Shown here: positions 9,552 through 18,126 of the stretch, in pieces
How the letters are laid out: each line of letters starts with the position of its first letter
How positions within the stretch are numbered: the stretch's first letter is position 1
NCBI GenBank assembly: GCA_017468085.1
Contig: JAFUJR010000015.1
Span: forward strand, 1-64,000
Source of the DNA: Clostridia bacterium
GTDB lineage: Bacteria > Bacillota > Clostridia > Christensenellales > Borkfalkiaceae
Length of the DNA stretch: 64,000 nucleotides
Reading direction: 5' to 3'
Translations under genes and position numbers: made by a program
The notes under the pieces: model-generated
What the model saw: only the letters and a program-made list of their open reading frames with translations
What the model was told of the DNA's origin: nothing
The model's database searches: none

Positions 9552-10449
9552 AGAGATTAAATCAAATTGGAAATTAGATATTTACAATAAAATGCAGCAA
9601 ATAGAATCATTAAAAGATTCGTATCCAGCTTGGACGATTAAAACTTTTGAAGGCTATGGAGTTGCTATTCTTTACGATGGAGACGACGTTAGGGAAGATT
9701 TTTCTAATGCGGCGATTTATTGCGAGCAAATTGATATGAACGGTGAAAATCATAAAGTTCTCGTATTATCTTCAAAGAGTTCTACTATGGATTCCGCATT
9801 TACTAATTTGTGTTTCGATTTTGTTAATCCCGGAAACAACGGAGAATACAGAAAAGCGTTACTTGCTTCTCCAGTAAAATGGTGGGCTTCGTGGAAAGAG
9901 TTGTTGGGTAATAAGTCTATAGATGAAAGAGTGTACGACGTGATAGGCGAGCTTGCCGTTTTAAGATATTATGCTCGAAAGGGCTTAAATCCTAAGTGGA
10001 ATGGGCCGAACCAGTCGTCTTACGATATAGAACTTGACGATTCTTTTGTGGAAGTAAAGTCAAGTATTAATAGAACGAAAAAAGAAATTACGATTAGTAG
10101 CATATATCAATTATCAAACTTGAATAAAAAGTTATATTTGACTTTTTGCACTTTTGAATTAACTGCAGGGCAAGGAGAATCTATCAACTCTTTGGTTAGA
10201 GATTTAAGATTGTTGGGTTATAACGTCGCTACTATAAACGAAGCGTTAGAAAAGAAAGGCTTTGGCGTTGGAAAAAGCGACAGAAATAAAACCTTTATTT
10301 TACACTCTATGTATCAATACGTGGTTGATGAAAATTTCCCTAAAGTAATAGAACAGTCTTTCGTAGACGGTGTATTGCCTAAAGGAATTATCGACATATC
10401 TTATACGGTGGATTTAAGCGGATTAGAAGCAGTTAATCTTATGGAGTAA
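9538..10449 (+). CDS. PD-(D/E)XK nuclease, DUF4420-like
   Basis: This is a predicted restriction nuclease. The core reads GELAVL with E138, then YDIEL with D163 and FVEVKSS with E172 and K174, which gives the E...D...ExK arrangement of the PD-(D/E)XK superfamily. Proteins of this type (DUF4420, annotated as PD-(D/E)XK motif protein) accompany Z1 and MORC-like ATPases in restriction-modification operons. The start at 9538 is preferred over the in-frame ATG at 9532 because AGAGGT at 9525-9530 is one base from 9532 but seven from 9538. It overlaps the preceding gene by 14 bases and ends 7 bases before the helicase. Confidence 0.83.
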   Translation: MELFEEIKSNWKLDIYNKMQQIESLKDSYPAWTIKTFEGYGVAILYDGDDVREDFSNAAIYCEQIDMNGENHKVLVLSSKSSTMDSAFTNLCFDFVNPGNNGEYRKALLASPVKWWASWKELLGNKSIDERVYDVIGELAVLRYYARKGLNPKWNGPNQSSYDIELDDSFVEVKSSINRTKKEITISSIYQLSNLNKKLYLTFCTFELTAGQGESINSLVRDLRLLGYNVATINEALEKKGFGVGKSDRNKTFILHSMYQYVVDENFPKVIEQSFVDGVLPKGIIDISYTVDLSGLEAVNLME

Positions 10450-10456
10450 CCTTTAT

Positions 10457-13400
10457 ATGTTAAAAACAGGTTTATATGAAAAAGTAATAAGCAGGGATTT
10501 AGGTATTCAGATTGATTCTCAAACGGATAAGTTGACGAAAACGGCAACTATAGACGAGGCTGAAGCGTCTAAAATTCTTGCAAAATATATTGCTCAAATA
10601 GTTGAAAAGGGCTTGGATAATCTTGTCGATAACGGCGGAAATATTCAAACCCAAATTGCGCTTGCAAACAAAATAGTTTCTACTATAAAGACGGAAACTA
10701 GGGAAGACGTGTTTGACGGTATGTCGGTTGACGAGCGTGCAGAGCAACTGCTTGCATTACTTGATAAAACAAATACCATTTACGCTTTAAATGAAAAAGC
10801 GGAAATAGTAAGACCTGTTACGTCATTATCTCAGAGTTCATTGTTTACAGGTGCTGTAAACGAACCGCAAATGTTTACAGAGCTCAAAAAGGAAATTGTT
10901 TCTTGTAATAAAATCGATATGCTTGTTTCATTCATTAAATGGAGTGGGCTTAGACTTATTATTGATGAACTTAGAACTTTTACTAATAACGGCGGAAAAC
11001 TTAGAATAATTACCACGTCATATATGGGGGCAACAGACGTTAAAGCTGTTGAAGAGTTAAGGAAACTTCAAAATACCGAAGTTAAGATTTCCTATGATAC
11101 GAAAAGGACGCGTTTGCATGCAAAAACCTACGTTTTCTATAGAGAAACTGATTATACAACGGCATACGTGGGTTCGTCTAACTTATCAAATGTTGCTATA
11201 TCCAGCGGATTAGAGTGGAATATTAAAGTGACGAAACAAGATTTACCCGATACGATTAGTAAGATATCTGCCACGTTTGAAAGTTATTGGAATTCTCCTG
11301 ATTTTGAAGTTTACAATGAAGAACAAAAGGAAAGATTGGAGAAGGCATTAAAAGCCGAAAAGTATTTTAAGGGCAATCCTGAGCAACAATATACTTTTGA
11401 TATAACGCCGTATCCATATCAACAAGAGATTTTAGATAAAATAAAAGCTGAAAGAGAAGTAAGAAATAACTATAAGAATCTTGTTGTTGCGGCAACGGGA
11501 ACTGGAAAGACGGTTATTTCAGCCTTCGATTATAAAAACTTTTGTAAAAAACTTGGTCGCCCGGCGAATTTATTATTCGTTGCTCATAGAGAAGAAATAT
11601 TAAAACAAAGTGTTTATTGTTTTAGAGGTGTCTTAAAAGACGCTAATTTTGGCGAGCTTTTTGTCGGTAAATATAAACCTGAAAGCTTAAATAATTTATT
11701 TGTTTCCGTACAGACTTTTAATTCGCAAGATTTAACGTCAATAACTTCTCCGGATTTCTATGATTACATAATTGTGGATGAGTTCCACCATGCGGCTGCG
11801 CCGATATATCAGCAACTTCTTGGTTATTATAAACCGAAAGTTTTGTTGGGCTTGACGGCTACACCTGAGCGTATGGACGGCAAAAACGTACTTGAGTATT
11901 TTAACAATCGTATTTCTGCTGAAATTCGTTTACCGGAAGCAATCGATAGAAAATTATTGTGTCCATTTCAATATTTTGGCGTAACGGATACGGTTGATTT
12001 GGATACCTTAAAATGGGAAAGGGGAGGATATAGCAAATCCGAACTTACCAACGTATACGCTTTTGATTATGCTGTTGCAAGAAAACGCGCCACAATGGTA
12101 ATTGAATCTCTAAACAGATACGTTACGGATATGAATGCCGTTAAAGGTCTTGGATTCTGTGTTTCTAAAGAGCACGCTAAGTTTATGAGCGATTTCTTTA
12201 ACGAACATGGTATTCCGTCGATTTATCTTGTTAGTGAAACTGGCGACGAAGAAAGAAGTACGGCAAAACAAAGGCTGGAAAAAGGCGAGATTCGCTTTAT
12301 CTTTATAGTTGATATCTACAATGAAGGTGTTGATATTCCGGAAGTTAATACTATATTATTTTTGCGTCCGACTGAGTCGCTTACAGTCTTTTTACAACAG
12401 CTTGGTCGTGGCCTTAGATTAAGCGAAGGGAAAGAATGTTTGACCGTGCTTGATTTTATTGGACAAGCAAATAAAAATTACAACTTTGAGAGTAAGTTTG
12501 CGGCGCTTTTGTCAAATACAAACAGAAACGTTGCAAGTGAAATAAAAAATGGTTTTGTTTCTGCACCTAAAGGATGTTATATTCAACTAGAAAAGAAAGT
12601 TAAAGAGTATATATTAGCAAATATTAAAAAATCAATCAATACAAAGACGGGATTAGTTGTTAGATTATCCACGTTTGAAGATGATACGGGGCTTAAACCG
12701 ACAATTTATAATTTCTGTCATCATTACGGCATTGAACCAAGACAGTTCTATAATAAGAAACATACATATTTTTCCCTTTGTGAAGAGGCGGGCTTGATTG
12801 AAGTAGAAGATTGCGACTTGAAAGAGGATGCTGCTAAAATCTTAAACAGATTAAGTACGGTTGACTCATTGAAGTTTATTGATTATATATGGGCAAATAT
12901 TGTTAAAGTTGAAGATTTATCGTGGGATAATTTAACGAAAAAGCAACAATTGTACTGGAAAATGCTTTATGTTTCCGTATGGGAAAAACCAGTGGAAAAC
13001 TTTGGTTTTGCAAATGAATTGGAAGGTGTTATAGAGTTTAAGAGAAACAAATCTGTTTATGAAGAATTTTTACAACTCATTGAGTATTGTTACGAGAGTA
13101 TAAATATAGTTACGGAAGAAGTTGATTTGGGCTTTGAGTCTACACTTGAACTTTATTCAACCTATACCAGAACCCAATTATTGGCGGGATTAGATTTCTT
13201 AGAAAATTATGCCGTGTCGGAAGGTGTAAAATACTTAAAGGATAAGGATACTGATTTATTATTCATTACGTTAAATAAGGCAAACAAATATTATTCGCCG
13301 ACAACTGCTTATCACGATTATTCTATAAGCGATAAGCTGTTCCATTGGCAAAGCCAAAGTACTACTTCGGATACTTCTGCCACAGGTATGAGATATCGTT

Positions 13401-13597
13401 CTAGGGATGGAAAAGAAGGAAACGTTCTTTTGTTTGTCAGAGAGGCTAAATCGGATGAACATGGACCTATGCCGTTTGTCTTTTTAGGAAAGGCCAAGTA
13501 TTCTAGCCATACTGGGTCTAGACCAATGAGTATAATTTGGGAACTTGAAAATTCAATTCCTGCTAAATTCTTAAAGAAAACTAATAAATTAATTTAG
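10457..13597 (+). CDS. PLD-like nuclease/superfamily II helicase with DUF3427 domain
   Basis: This 1046-residue multidomain protein combines three modules. A phospholipase-D-type nuclease domain lies at about residues 130-280, with the HxK motif HAKTYVF (H221, K223) and GSSNLS after it. A DEAD/DEAH helicase occupies about residues 320-690, with Walker A ATGTGKT (K351), DEFHHAAA, GLTATPERMDG and QLGRGLRL. The C-terminal third matches the DUF3427 architecture and ends in a beta-rich segment (HWQSQSTTSDTSATG). Such proteins occur widely in defence loci. Only one HxK motif is evident, so the PLD domain may act as a dimer. The gene sits 7 bases after the PD-(D/E)XK gene. Confidence 0.88.
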   Translation: MLKTGLYEKVISRDLGIQIDSQTDKLTKTATIDEAEASKILAKYIAQIVEKGLDNLVDNGGNIQTQIALANKIVSTIKTETREDVFDGMSVDERAEQLLALLDKTNTIYALNEKAEIVRPVTSLSQSSLFTGAVNEPQMFTELKKEIVSCNKIDMLVSFIKWSGLRLIIDELRTFTNNGGKLRIITTSYMGATDVKAVEELRKLQNTEVKISYDTKRTRLHAKTYVFYRETDYTTAYVGSSNLSNVAISSGLEWNIKVTKQDLPDTISKISATFESYWNSPDFEVYNEEQKERLEKALKAEKYFKGNPEQQYTFDITPYPYQQEILDKIKAEREVRNNYKNLVVAATGTGKTVISAFDYKNFCKKLGRPANLLFVAHREEILKQSVYCFRGVLKDANFGELFVGKYKPESLNNLFVSVQTFNSQDLTSITSPDFYDYIIVDEFHHAAAPIYQQLLGYYKPKVLLGLTATPERMDGKNVLEYFNNRISAEIRLPEAIDRKLLCPFQYFGVTDTVDLDTLKWERGGYSKSELTNVYAFDYAVARKRATMVIESLNRYVTDMNAVKGLGFCVSKEHAKFMSDFFNEHGIPSIYLVSETGDEERSTAKQRLEKGEIRFIFIVDIYNEGVDIPEVNTILFLRPTESLTVFLQQLGRGLRLSEGKECLTVLDFIGQANKNYNFESKFAALLSNTNRNVASEIKNGFVSAPKGCYIQLEKKVKEYILANIKKSINTKTGLVVRLSTFEDDTGLKPTIYNFCHHYGIEPRQFYNKKHTYFSLCEEAGLIEVEDCDLKEDAAKILNRLSTVDSLKFIDYIWANIVKVEDLSWDNLTKKQQLYWKMLYVSVWEKPVENFGFANELEGVIEFKRNKSVYEEFLQLIEYCYESINIVTEEVDLGFESTLELYSTYTRTQLLAGLDFLENYAVSEGVKYLKDKDTDLLFITLNKANKYYSPTTAYHDYSISDKLFHWQSQSTTSDTSATGMRYRSRDGKEGNVLLFVREAKSDEHGPMPFVFLGKAKYSSHTGSRPMSIIWELENSIPAKFLKKTNKLI

Positions 13598-13604
13598 GTG
13601 CAAC

Positions 13605-14384
13605 ATGAGTATTATTGAAGATTTAATTGAATATAAAAAGGGGATAGCAGGACACTCTTGGAAAAAACTAAAAGGATTTTCTTATAATAATGATTATATA
13701 TCGTTAGTGAGAATTGATAGTTCTAATAGATGGGTTACTCCAACAGAAATGGAAAAACAATGGAGCATAATTGTTGATAAGAAAAAAGATTTTACATCAT
13801 TGCCCAATTTTTCATTTTTAAAGGAACAGGGGCTTTTGACCTTAACGCCTGTTAGCAATGGGGCAAATAAAGGATGTTTTGGTATTAGATTGTATGGGAT
13901 GAAAAAAGATCCTGATGAGGGAATTATAAAAAAACTGTTGGATTTTATTTTTGAGGGATGTGTTTTGACACTAGAGGAACAAGAAATTTTATCCAAAATG
14001 ACAGAAGAGGAGATAGAAGCTCTTTTTAACGCAGAAGATGAAACGGCCAGTTTTTTATATAGAGAAGGATTAAGAAAAGTTCGAAAATTGAACAAACAAA
14101 TAATTGATCATCTTAAAAAAATATATAAAGGAGAATGTCAATTATGTGGACAAAATTTGGGTGAGCAATACGGAAAAGAAATCGTTCAAGCACACCATAT
14201 TGAATACTTTTCTAAATCGCAAAATAATGATTCTACAAATATAATCATTTTATGTCCTAATTGTCATGCTCTAATTCATAAATGTAATCCCTCTTACGAA
14301 AAGGATATGTTTAGTTTTAAATTTGGTAATGGGAATAAACTTAAAATAAAAAATATAGGTCATCTAATAGGGAATGGCAGATGA
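13605..14384 (+). CDS. HNH endonuclease
   Basis: The C-terminal 90 residues form an HNH nuclease: a zinc pair C178-x2-C181, an AHHIEYFSK segment carrying the first catalytic His, and ILCPNCHALIH with the second zinc pair and the final His. The N-terminal 150 residues are unrecognised and could bind DNA or sense modification. At 259 residues it resembles stand-alone HNH restriction proteins. It follows the helicase by 7 bases and overlaps the Vsr gene through an ATGA junction, so the two nucleases are co-translated. Confidence 0.86.
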   Translation: MSIIEDLIEYKKGIAGHSWKKLKGFSYNNDYISLVRIDSSNRWVTPTEMEKQWSIIVDKKKDFTSLPNFSFLKEQGLLTLTPVSNGANKGCFGIRLYGMKKDPDEGIIKKLLDFIFEGCVLTLEEQEILSKMTEEEIEALFNAEDETASFLYREGLRKVRKLNKQIIDHLKKIYKGECQLCGQNLGEQYGKEIVQAHHIEYFSKSQNNDSTNIIILCPNCHALIHKCNPSYEKDMFSFKFGNGNKLKIKNIGHLIGNGR

Positions 14385-14800
14385 GTGATGTTTTTTCAAA
14401 AGAAAAGCGCTCCGAAGTTATGAAAGCTGTAAAAAGCAAAAACACAAAAACTACGGAGCTAAAGCTTATAAAAATATTTAAGGAATTACACGTTACTGGT
14501 TGGCGTAGAACTTATCCGTTGAAAGGAAAACCGGATTTTGTTTTTCCAAAGAAACGATTAGTAATATTCGTTGACGGTTGCTTTTGGCATGGCCATGATT
14601 GTCGTAACGTTACTCCGAAAGAGAATTCTGATTTTTGGGATAAAAAACGAAATTACAATAAAGCACACGATGAAGAAATTACAAAACTTTTAACTGGCAA
14701 AGGTTGGAAAGTTATCCGTATTTGGGAATGTGAACTAAAAAACAAAAATAGAGAAAGCTTAATTGACAAAATCAACGAATTGTTGTGTATTGATAGATAA
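14381..14800 (+). CDS. vsr: Vsr-family DNA mismatch endonuclease
   Basis: This 139-residue protein is a very-short-patch repair type nuclease. Family landmarks are the N-terminal MSDVFSKEKRSEVMKAVKSKNTK, the core GKPDFVFPKKRLVIFVDGCFWHGH with the catalytic Asp and zinc-linked His/Cys residues, and VIRIWECEL near the end. Vsr nicks beside T in T:G mismatches that arise when 5-methylcytosine deaminates, so it fits with the C5 methyltransferase at the head of the operon. Some Vsr-like proteins in restriction operons may instead serve as the restriction nuclease. It overlaps the HNH gene by four bases. Confidence 0.92.
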   Translation: MSDVFSKEKRSEVMKAVKSKNTKTTELKLIKIFKELHVTGWRRTYPLKGKPDFVFPKKRLVIFVDGCFWHGHDCRNVTPKENSDFWDKKRNYNKAHDEEITKLLTGKGWKVIRIWECELKNKNRESLIDKINELLCIDR

Positions 14801-14808
14801 GGTATGAC

Positions 14809-15642
14809 ATGTACGATAAGTTAAATGAAAAAATATTTTTGGCTGATGGGTATATAAAAAAAATAATTTCTGCTTTATCGCCATTGTATAAAAAAGATTT
14901 TGCGATGGGACAGGATGTGACAATTCCATTGTTTACAGCATTGCATTCATATAGTGAAAGTATATTAATTTTGTTGCAAAACGGAGCGGTTTTTGAGGCG
15001 GATATTTTATTACGTTGCACAATGGAGGGAACGGTAAGATATTGCTATTTAATGATAGGCGACGAAAAAGAGCGTGAAGTAAAGTATAACGAGTACAAGA
15101 TAATAATGCCAGAGATTGATAGATTGAATGACCATAAAAAAGCTAAAGATGCGGTTGGTATAATAAAAAAATATTCAAATAATAATACCAAACCGTTTGA
15201 GACTATGATTCTGTCGGACGAAGAGGTAGATAATATCAAAAATAAGTATACGCGTAATATTAAAAATGAATTAAAAAAGAAATGGTCGTACCAATCTCTA
15301 TTGAAAACTCTTGCTTCCACACATAAAGAATATGAGGCGCAGCTTGGCTCATTGTCGACATATGCATTAACTAGTCATTACTGTCATTTGGATTTTGTTG
15401 GGTTAAACGACATTCAGAATAGAATTTATCTTTCTAAAAATGATGGAAACATTATTAGTGATTATGCGCATTCTCTTAGGATTATAGATAATATTGTAGC
15501 ATTTTATGCGTTTAGAGTTTTAGAATATATGAGATGTAATAATTATTTCCCAGAAGAAGCCAGTAAATTGTGCTTAGGGATGATACAATTTAGTCAAGAG
15601 CTGAATGCTGAAATTAATAATATAGTTGATAACAATTTATGA
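14809..15642 (+). CDS. DUF5677-like protein
   Basis: This 277-residue, mostly helical protein resembles the DUF5677 group. The conserved-looking segment is around residues 60-80, where LLRCTMEGTVRYCYLM sits in a long helix, followed by charged Lys/Glu-rich helices. I know of no established activity. It starts 8 bases after vsr and may be the last gene of the restriction operon or a linked defence cargo gene. A 217-bp AT-rich gap follows. Confidence 0.6.
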   Translation: MYDKLNEKIFLADGYIKKIISALSPLYKKDFAMGQDVTIPLFTALHSYSESILILLQNGAVFEADILLRCTMEGTVRYCYLMIGDEKEREVKYNEYKIIMPEIDRLNDHKKAKDAVGIIKKYSNNNTKPFETMILSDEEVDNIKNKYTRNIKNELKKKWSYQSLLKTLASTHKEYEAQLGSLSTYALTSHYCHLDFVGLNDIQNRIYLSKNDGNIISDYAHSLRIIDNIVAFYAFRVLEYMRCNNYFPEEASKLCLGMIQFSQELNAEINNIVDNNL

Positions 15643-15859
15643 ATATATCTTGCACTAGAAACAGGGAAATTCTTACAAAGCGTAAGAACCGAAATTTAAC
15701 AAATTGATATAATTTTAATAAACTATACATTTAAGAAATTTTAAAATTTGCAATATAGAGGTTTGGTAAGTTGTGATATTTTGATAGCATAAAATGTACT
15801 AACAACAGTAAAATCTCAAAATATAATTTGATAATTAATTTAAACAAAAGAGGTATTGT
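15643..15859 (+). other. AT-rich gap before the GHKL-TIR gene
   Basis: This 217-bp stretch is strongly A+T rich and has no open frame worth calling. It contains the only sizeable break between 1888 and 17962, so a separate promoter for the GHKL-TIR gene is likely here. I see several weak TTGATA-like elements but no convincing -35/-10 pair. An AAAAGAGGT ribosome site lies at 15846-15854. Confidence 0.4.
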
Positions 15860-17962
15860 ATGAAAAGTATTGATTTTTCAATGACTTATTTGGCATTAAA
15901 GATGTTCGGAAAACAATTATATGCAAATATAAGTGCAGCCATTGCTGAACTGGTAGCTAATGGGTTAGATGCTAACGCTGAAAATGTATATGTTTATATG
16001 GACATTATAGAGAAAAATAATGCTACAATTGCTATTTTTGATGATGGTGATGGAATGGATTCTGATTCTTTAGAAAAAGAATATGCCGTTATTGGAAGGA
16101 ATAAAAGAAAAGAATTAAAACCAGAAGAAGCCGTGAAAAAAATGGGGAGAAAAGGAATTGGGAAATTAGCGGCTTTGTATTTGTCCGACAAATATTATAT
16201 CATAACAAAAAAAGAGAATATGACTTCTCCTGAATTCTGGGAATTGGATGTCTCTAATATTGTAAACAACGAACAAACTCCTCGGTTAGAGCAGGTGGAA
16301 ATGTTATCCGATGATGTTATGTTTTTGCAAAATTTAATAGACGCTAAAAAGGGAACTATTATTTTGCTTAAAGATGTAAAAATTAGAAACTTTGGTGATG
16401 CGGCCGAGCTTGCACTTGAAAACAAACTTGCCAATTATTTTTTAACATCAAAACTATCTCAGAAGATAAAATTATGTATTCGTAAAAAGAATAATCAAAA
16501 AATAAAATTTAAAGAAGTAAAAAAAGATATTGCCCATAAAAATATGGCTGTTATATATACTTCCAACAAAAAAATGTTTGAAAAAATTGAAGGTGGAGAT
16601 GTTAAAATCAGGGATAATAATATACCAAATCAAGAAAAAGTATTTATCACGAAAAGAGAAATTTTTAATTTCCCTACGATTGTAGATACTACTATTAAAG
16701 ATGGTTCGGGAAAGAGAAGTAAGGTTGAAAGTGCAATAAATGGTGAGATAGAAATAGAGGGAGTTAAATACCCTTATGTTCTTGAAGGTTGGATTGGAGT
16801 GCATTCTACAATTGAACAGGAAGACTCAAAACTAAACTGTAAAAACTTTAAAAAAAATATGCACTATAATCCTAATCAGCTAAGGGTATATGTTAGAAAA
16901 AAATTGGCAACATCTGATTTTTTAAATTCACTAGGATTAACTGCAACTTTTTTAAATTATATAGAAGGTGAAATAGAATTTGATGTTCTGGATGTTGAAG
17001 GACTTGAAGATATTGCGACTGCAGGACGAGATAATTTCTCTGTACAGGATGAACGTGTTCAAAAATTAGTTTTATTATGTAAAGGTATAGTAAATAAATT
17101 AGTTAATAAACGAAAGGGTATTGCTGATGAGCTTGGTAAGTATAAGCAAGAATTAGCGAAGAAAAAAGAAGAAGAGGAAAGAGAAAAAATTAAAGAACGG
17201 TTTAGGACCGGACAAATCAAATCGAAGCCAATTTTTGAACATATGCCAAAGAGCCATCAAGAAGCCGTTGAAGATGATTTTGTGCAATTTTCCAGAGCGG
17301 CCAACTTGTCACAACCAACAAAAAAAATATTAATTAGTCATAAGGGTGATTGTGTTGAATTTGGTAATTTCGTGATAGATGTGTTACTATCAGTTGCGCC
17401 AGAATTAAAGAATAGTATTATTTTTACTTCTAATGCGGATTTTGGAATCCCGCAAGGAAGGGATATATGTGAGTATTTAAAGGATTGCTTTAGAGAAGAT
17501 ATATTCGTAATCTTTTTATTTAGTAAATCATATTATGATTCAAATATTTGTTTAGCTGAAGCTGGAGCCGCGTGGGGTACAAACAGAGAGTATGCAAATT
17601 TTGTTATAGACCTATCTTTTAGCGATATAGCAGACCCTATAAATAGAAACCAAAAAGGAGCAAAATTATTTGCTATATCAGAAGATGACAAAAAAGATAT
17701 GGCTAATGAATTGATAAGAATCATTAAAGCTGTTGGTTTAGATATAAAACCTGAAGAGGTAGATGTAGTAGGTGTTATAAATAGTACTTTATGTAAGTAT
17801 GGGATGAGATTAAAGCCAGAAGCGTATTTACCGCATAGGAAATTTCAGGCGGTGCCAGTTTGTAGTAATTGCAATCATCCGATGCAATTAGCTTTGAATG
17901 ATGAAGGTTTGGTTTTTGTTTGTGAATGTGGGGCACAAAAAGTAAAAGCAAAAATAATGTAA
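15860..17962 (+). CDS. GHKL ATPase-TIR-zinc ribbon fusion protein (candidate defence effector)
   Basis: This 700-residue protein joins three modules. Residues 1 to about 210 form a GHKL ATP-binding domain: AELVANGLDA with E30 and N34, DDGDGM, and the lid GRKGIGKLA. A middle region of about 280 residues is HSP90/MutL-like in position and ends in a Lys/Glu coiled coil. Residues 488 to about 610 form a TIR-type domain beginning KKILISHKG and containing SKSYYDSNICLAEAG, where E567 is placed like the NAD-cleaving glutamate. The C-terminus is a zinc ribbon, C668-x2-C671 and C688-x-C690. By analogy with TIR defence proteins it may deplete NAD after the ATPase senses infection. The domains are read from the sequence; the defence role is inferred. 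Confidence 0.78.
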   Translation: MKSIDFSMTYLALKMFGKQLYANISAAIAELVANGLDANAENVYVYMDIIEKNNATIAIFDDGDGMDSDSLEKEYAVIGRNKRKELKPEEAVKKMGRKGIGKLAALYLSDKYYIITKKENMTSPEFWELDVSNIVNNEQTPRLEQVEMLSDDVMFLQNLIDAKKGTIILLKDVKIRNFGDAAELALENKLANYFLTSKLSQKIKLCIRKKNNQKIKFKEVKKDIAHKNMAVIYTSNKKMFEKIEGGDVKIRDNNIPNQEKVFITKREIFNFPTIVDTTIKDGSGKRSKVESAINGEIEIEGVKYPYVLEGWIGVHSTIEQEDSKLNCKNFKKNMHYNPNQLRVYVRKKLATSDFLNSLGLTATFLNYIEGEIEFDVLDVEGLEDIATAGRDNFSVQDERVQKLVLLCKGIVNKLVNKRKGIADELGKYKQELAKKKEEEEREKIKERFRTGQIKSKPIFEHMPKSHQEAVEDDFVQFSRAANLSQPTKKILISHKGDCVEFGNFVIDVLLSVAPELKNSIIFTSNADFGIPQGRDICEYLKDCFREDIFVIFLFSKSYYDSNICLAEAGAAWGTNREYANFVIDLSFSDIADPINRNQKGAKLFAISEDDKKDMANELIRIIKAVGLDIKPEEVDVVGVINSTLCKYGMRLKPEAYLPHRKFQAVPVCSNCNHPMQLALNDEGLVFVCECGAQKVKAKIM

Positions 17963-17978
17963 TGATATATATGAATTT

Positions 17979-18022
17979 TTGAAAAATTTTTAATAAACCT
18001 TATTCTACTTTTCCTTATTCTA
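17979..18022 (+). promoter_or_regulatory. Weak promoter and short direct repeat before the polymerase-like gene
   Basis: TTGAAA at 17979-17984 and TATTCT at 18001-18006 are separated by 16 bases and could be a weak promoter. The decamer CCTTATTCTA occurs twice in a row at 17998-18007 and 18013-18022, the first copy covering the -10. The remaining sequence up to the start codon at 18127 shows a GAAGGA ribosome site at 18111-18116 and nothing else recognisable. Confidence 0.35.
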
Positions 18023-18126
18023 TTAAATATGTGGAATAGAGGGTGGTTTAATACGAGATTGATTCTCAGCGGGAGCAGAAATACGAAATTTTCAGTTCAA
18101 AAAGACCATAGAAGGACTAAGTTAAA

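Noticed and set aside
1888..15642. DISARM or BREX system
   Set aside because: The operon has a methyltransferase, a helicase and a PLD domain, but no DUF1998 (DrmB) or separate DrmC, and no PglZ, BrxC or BrxL. The Z1, MORC-like and DUF4420 genes fit a different class.
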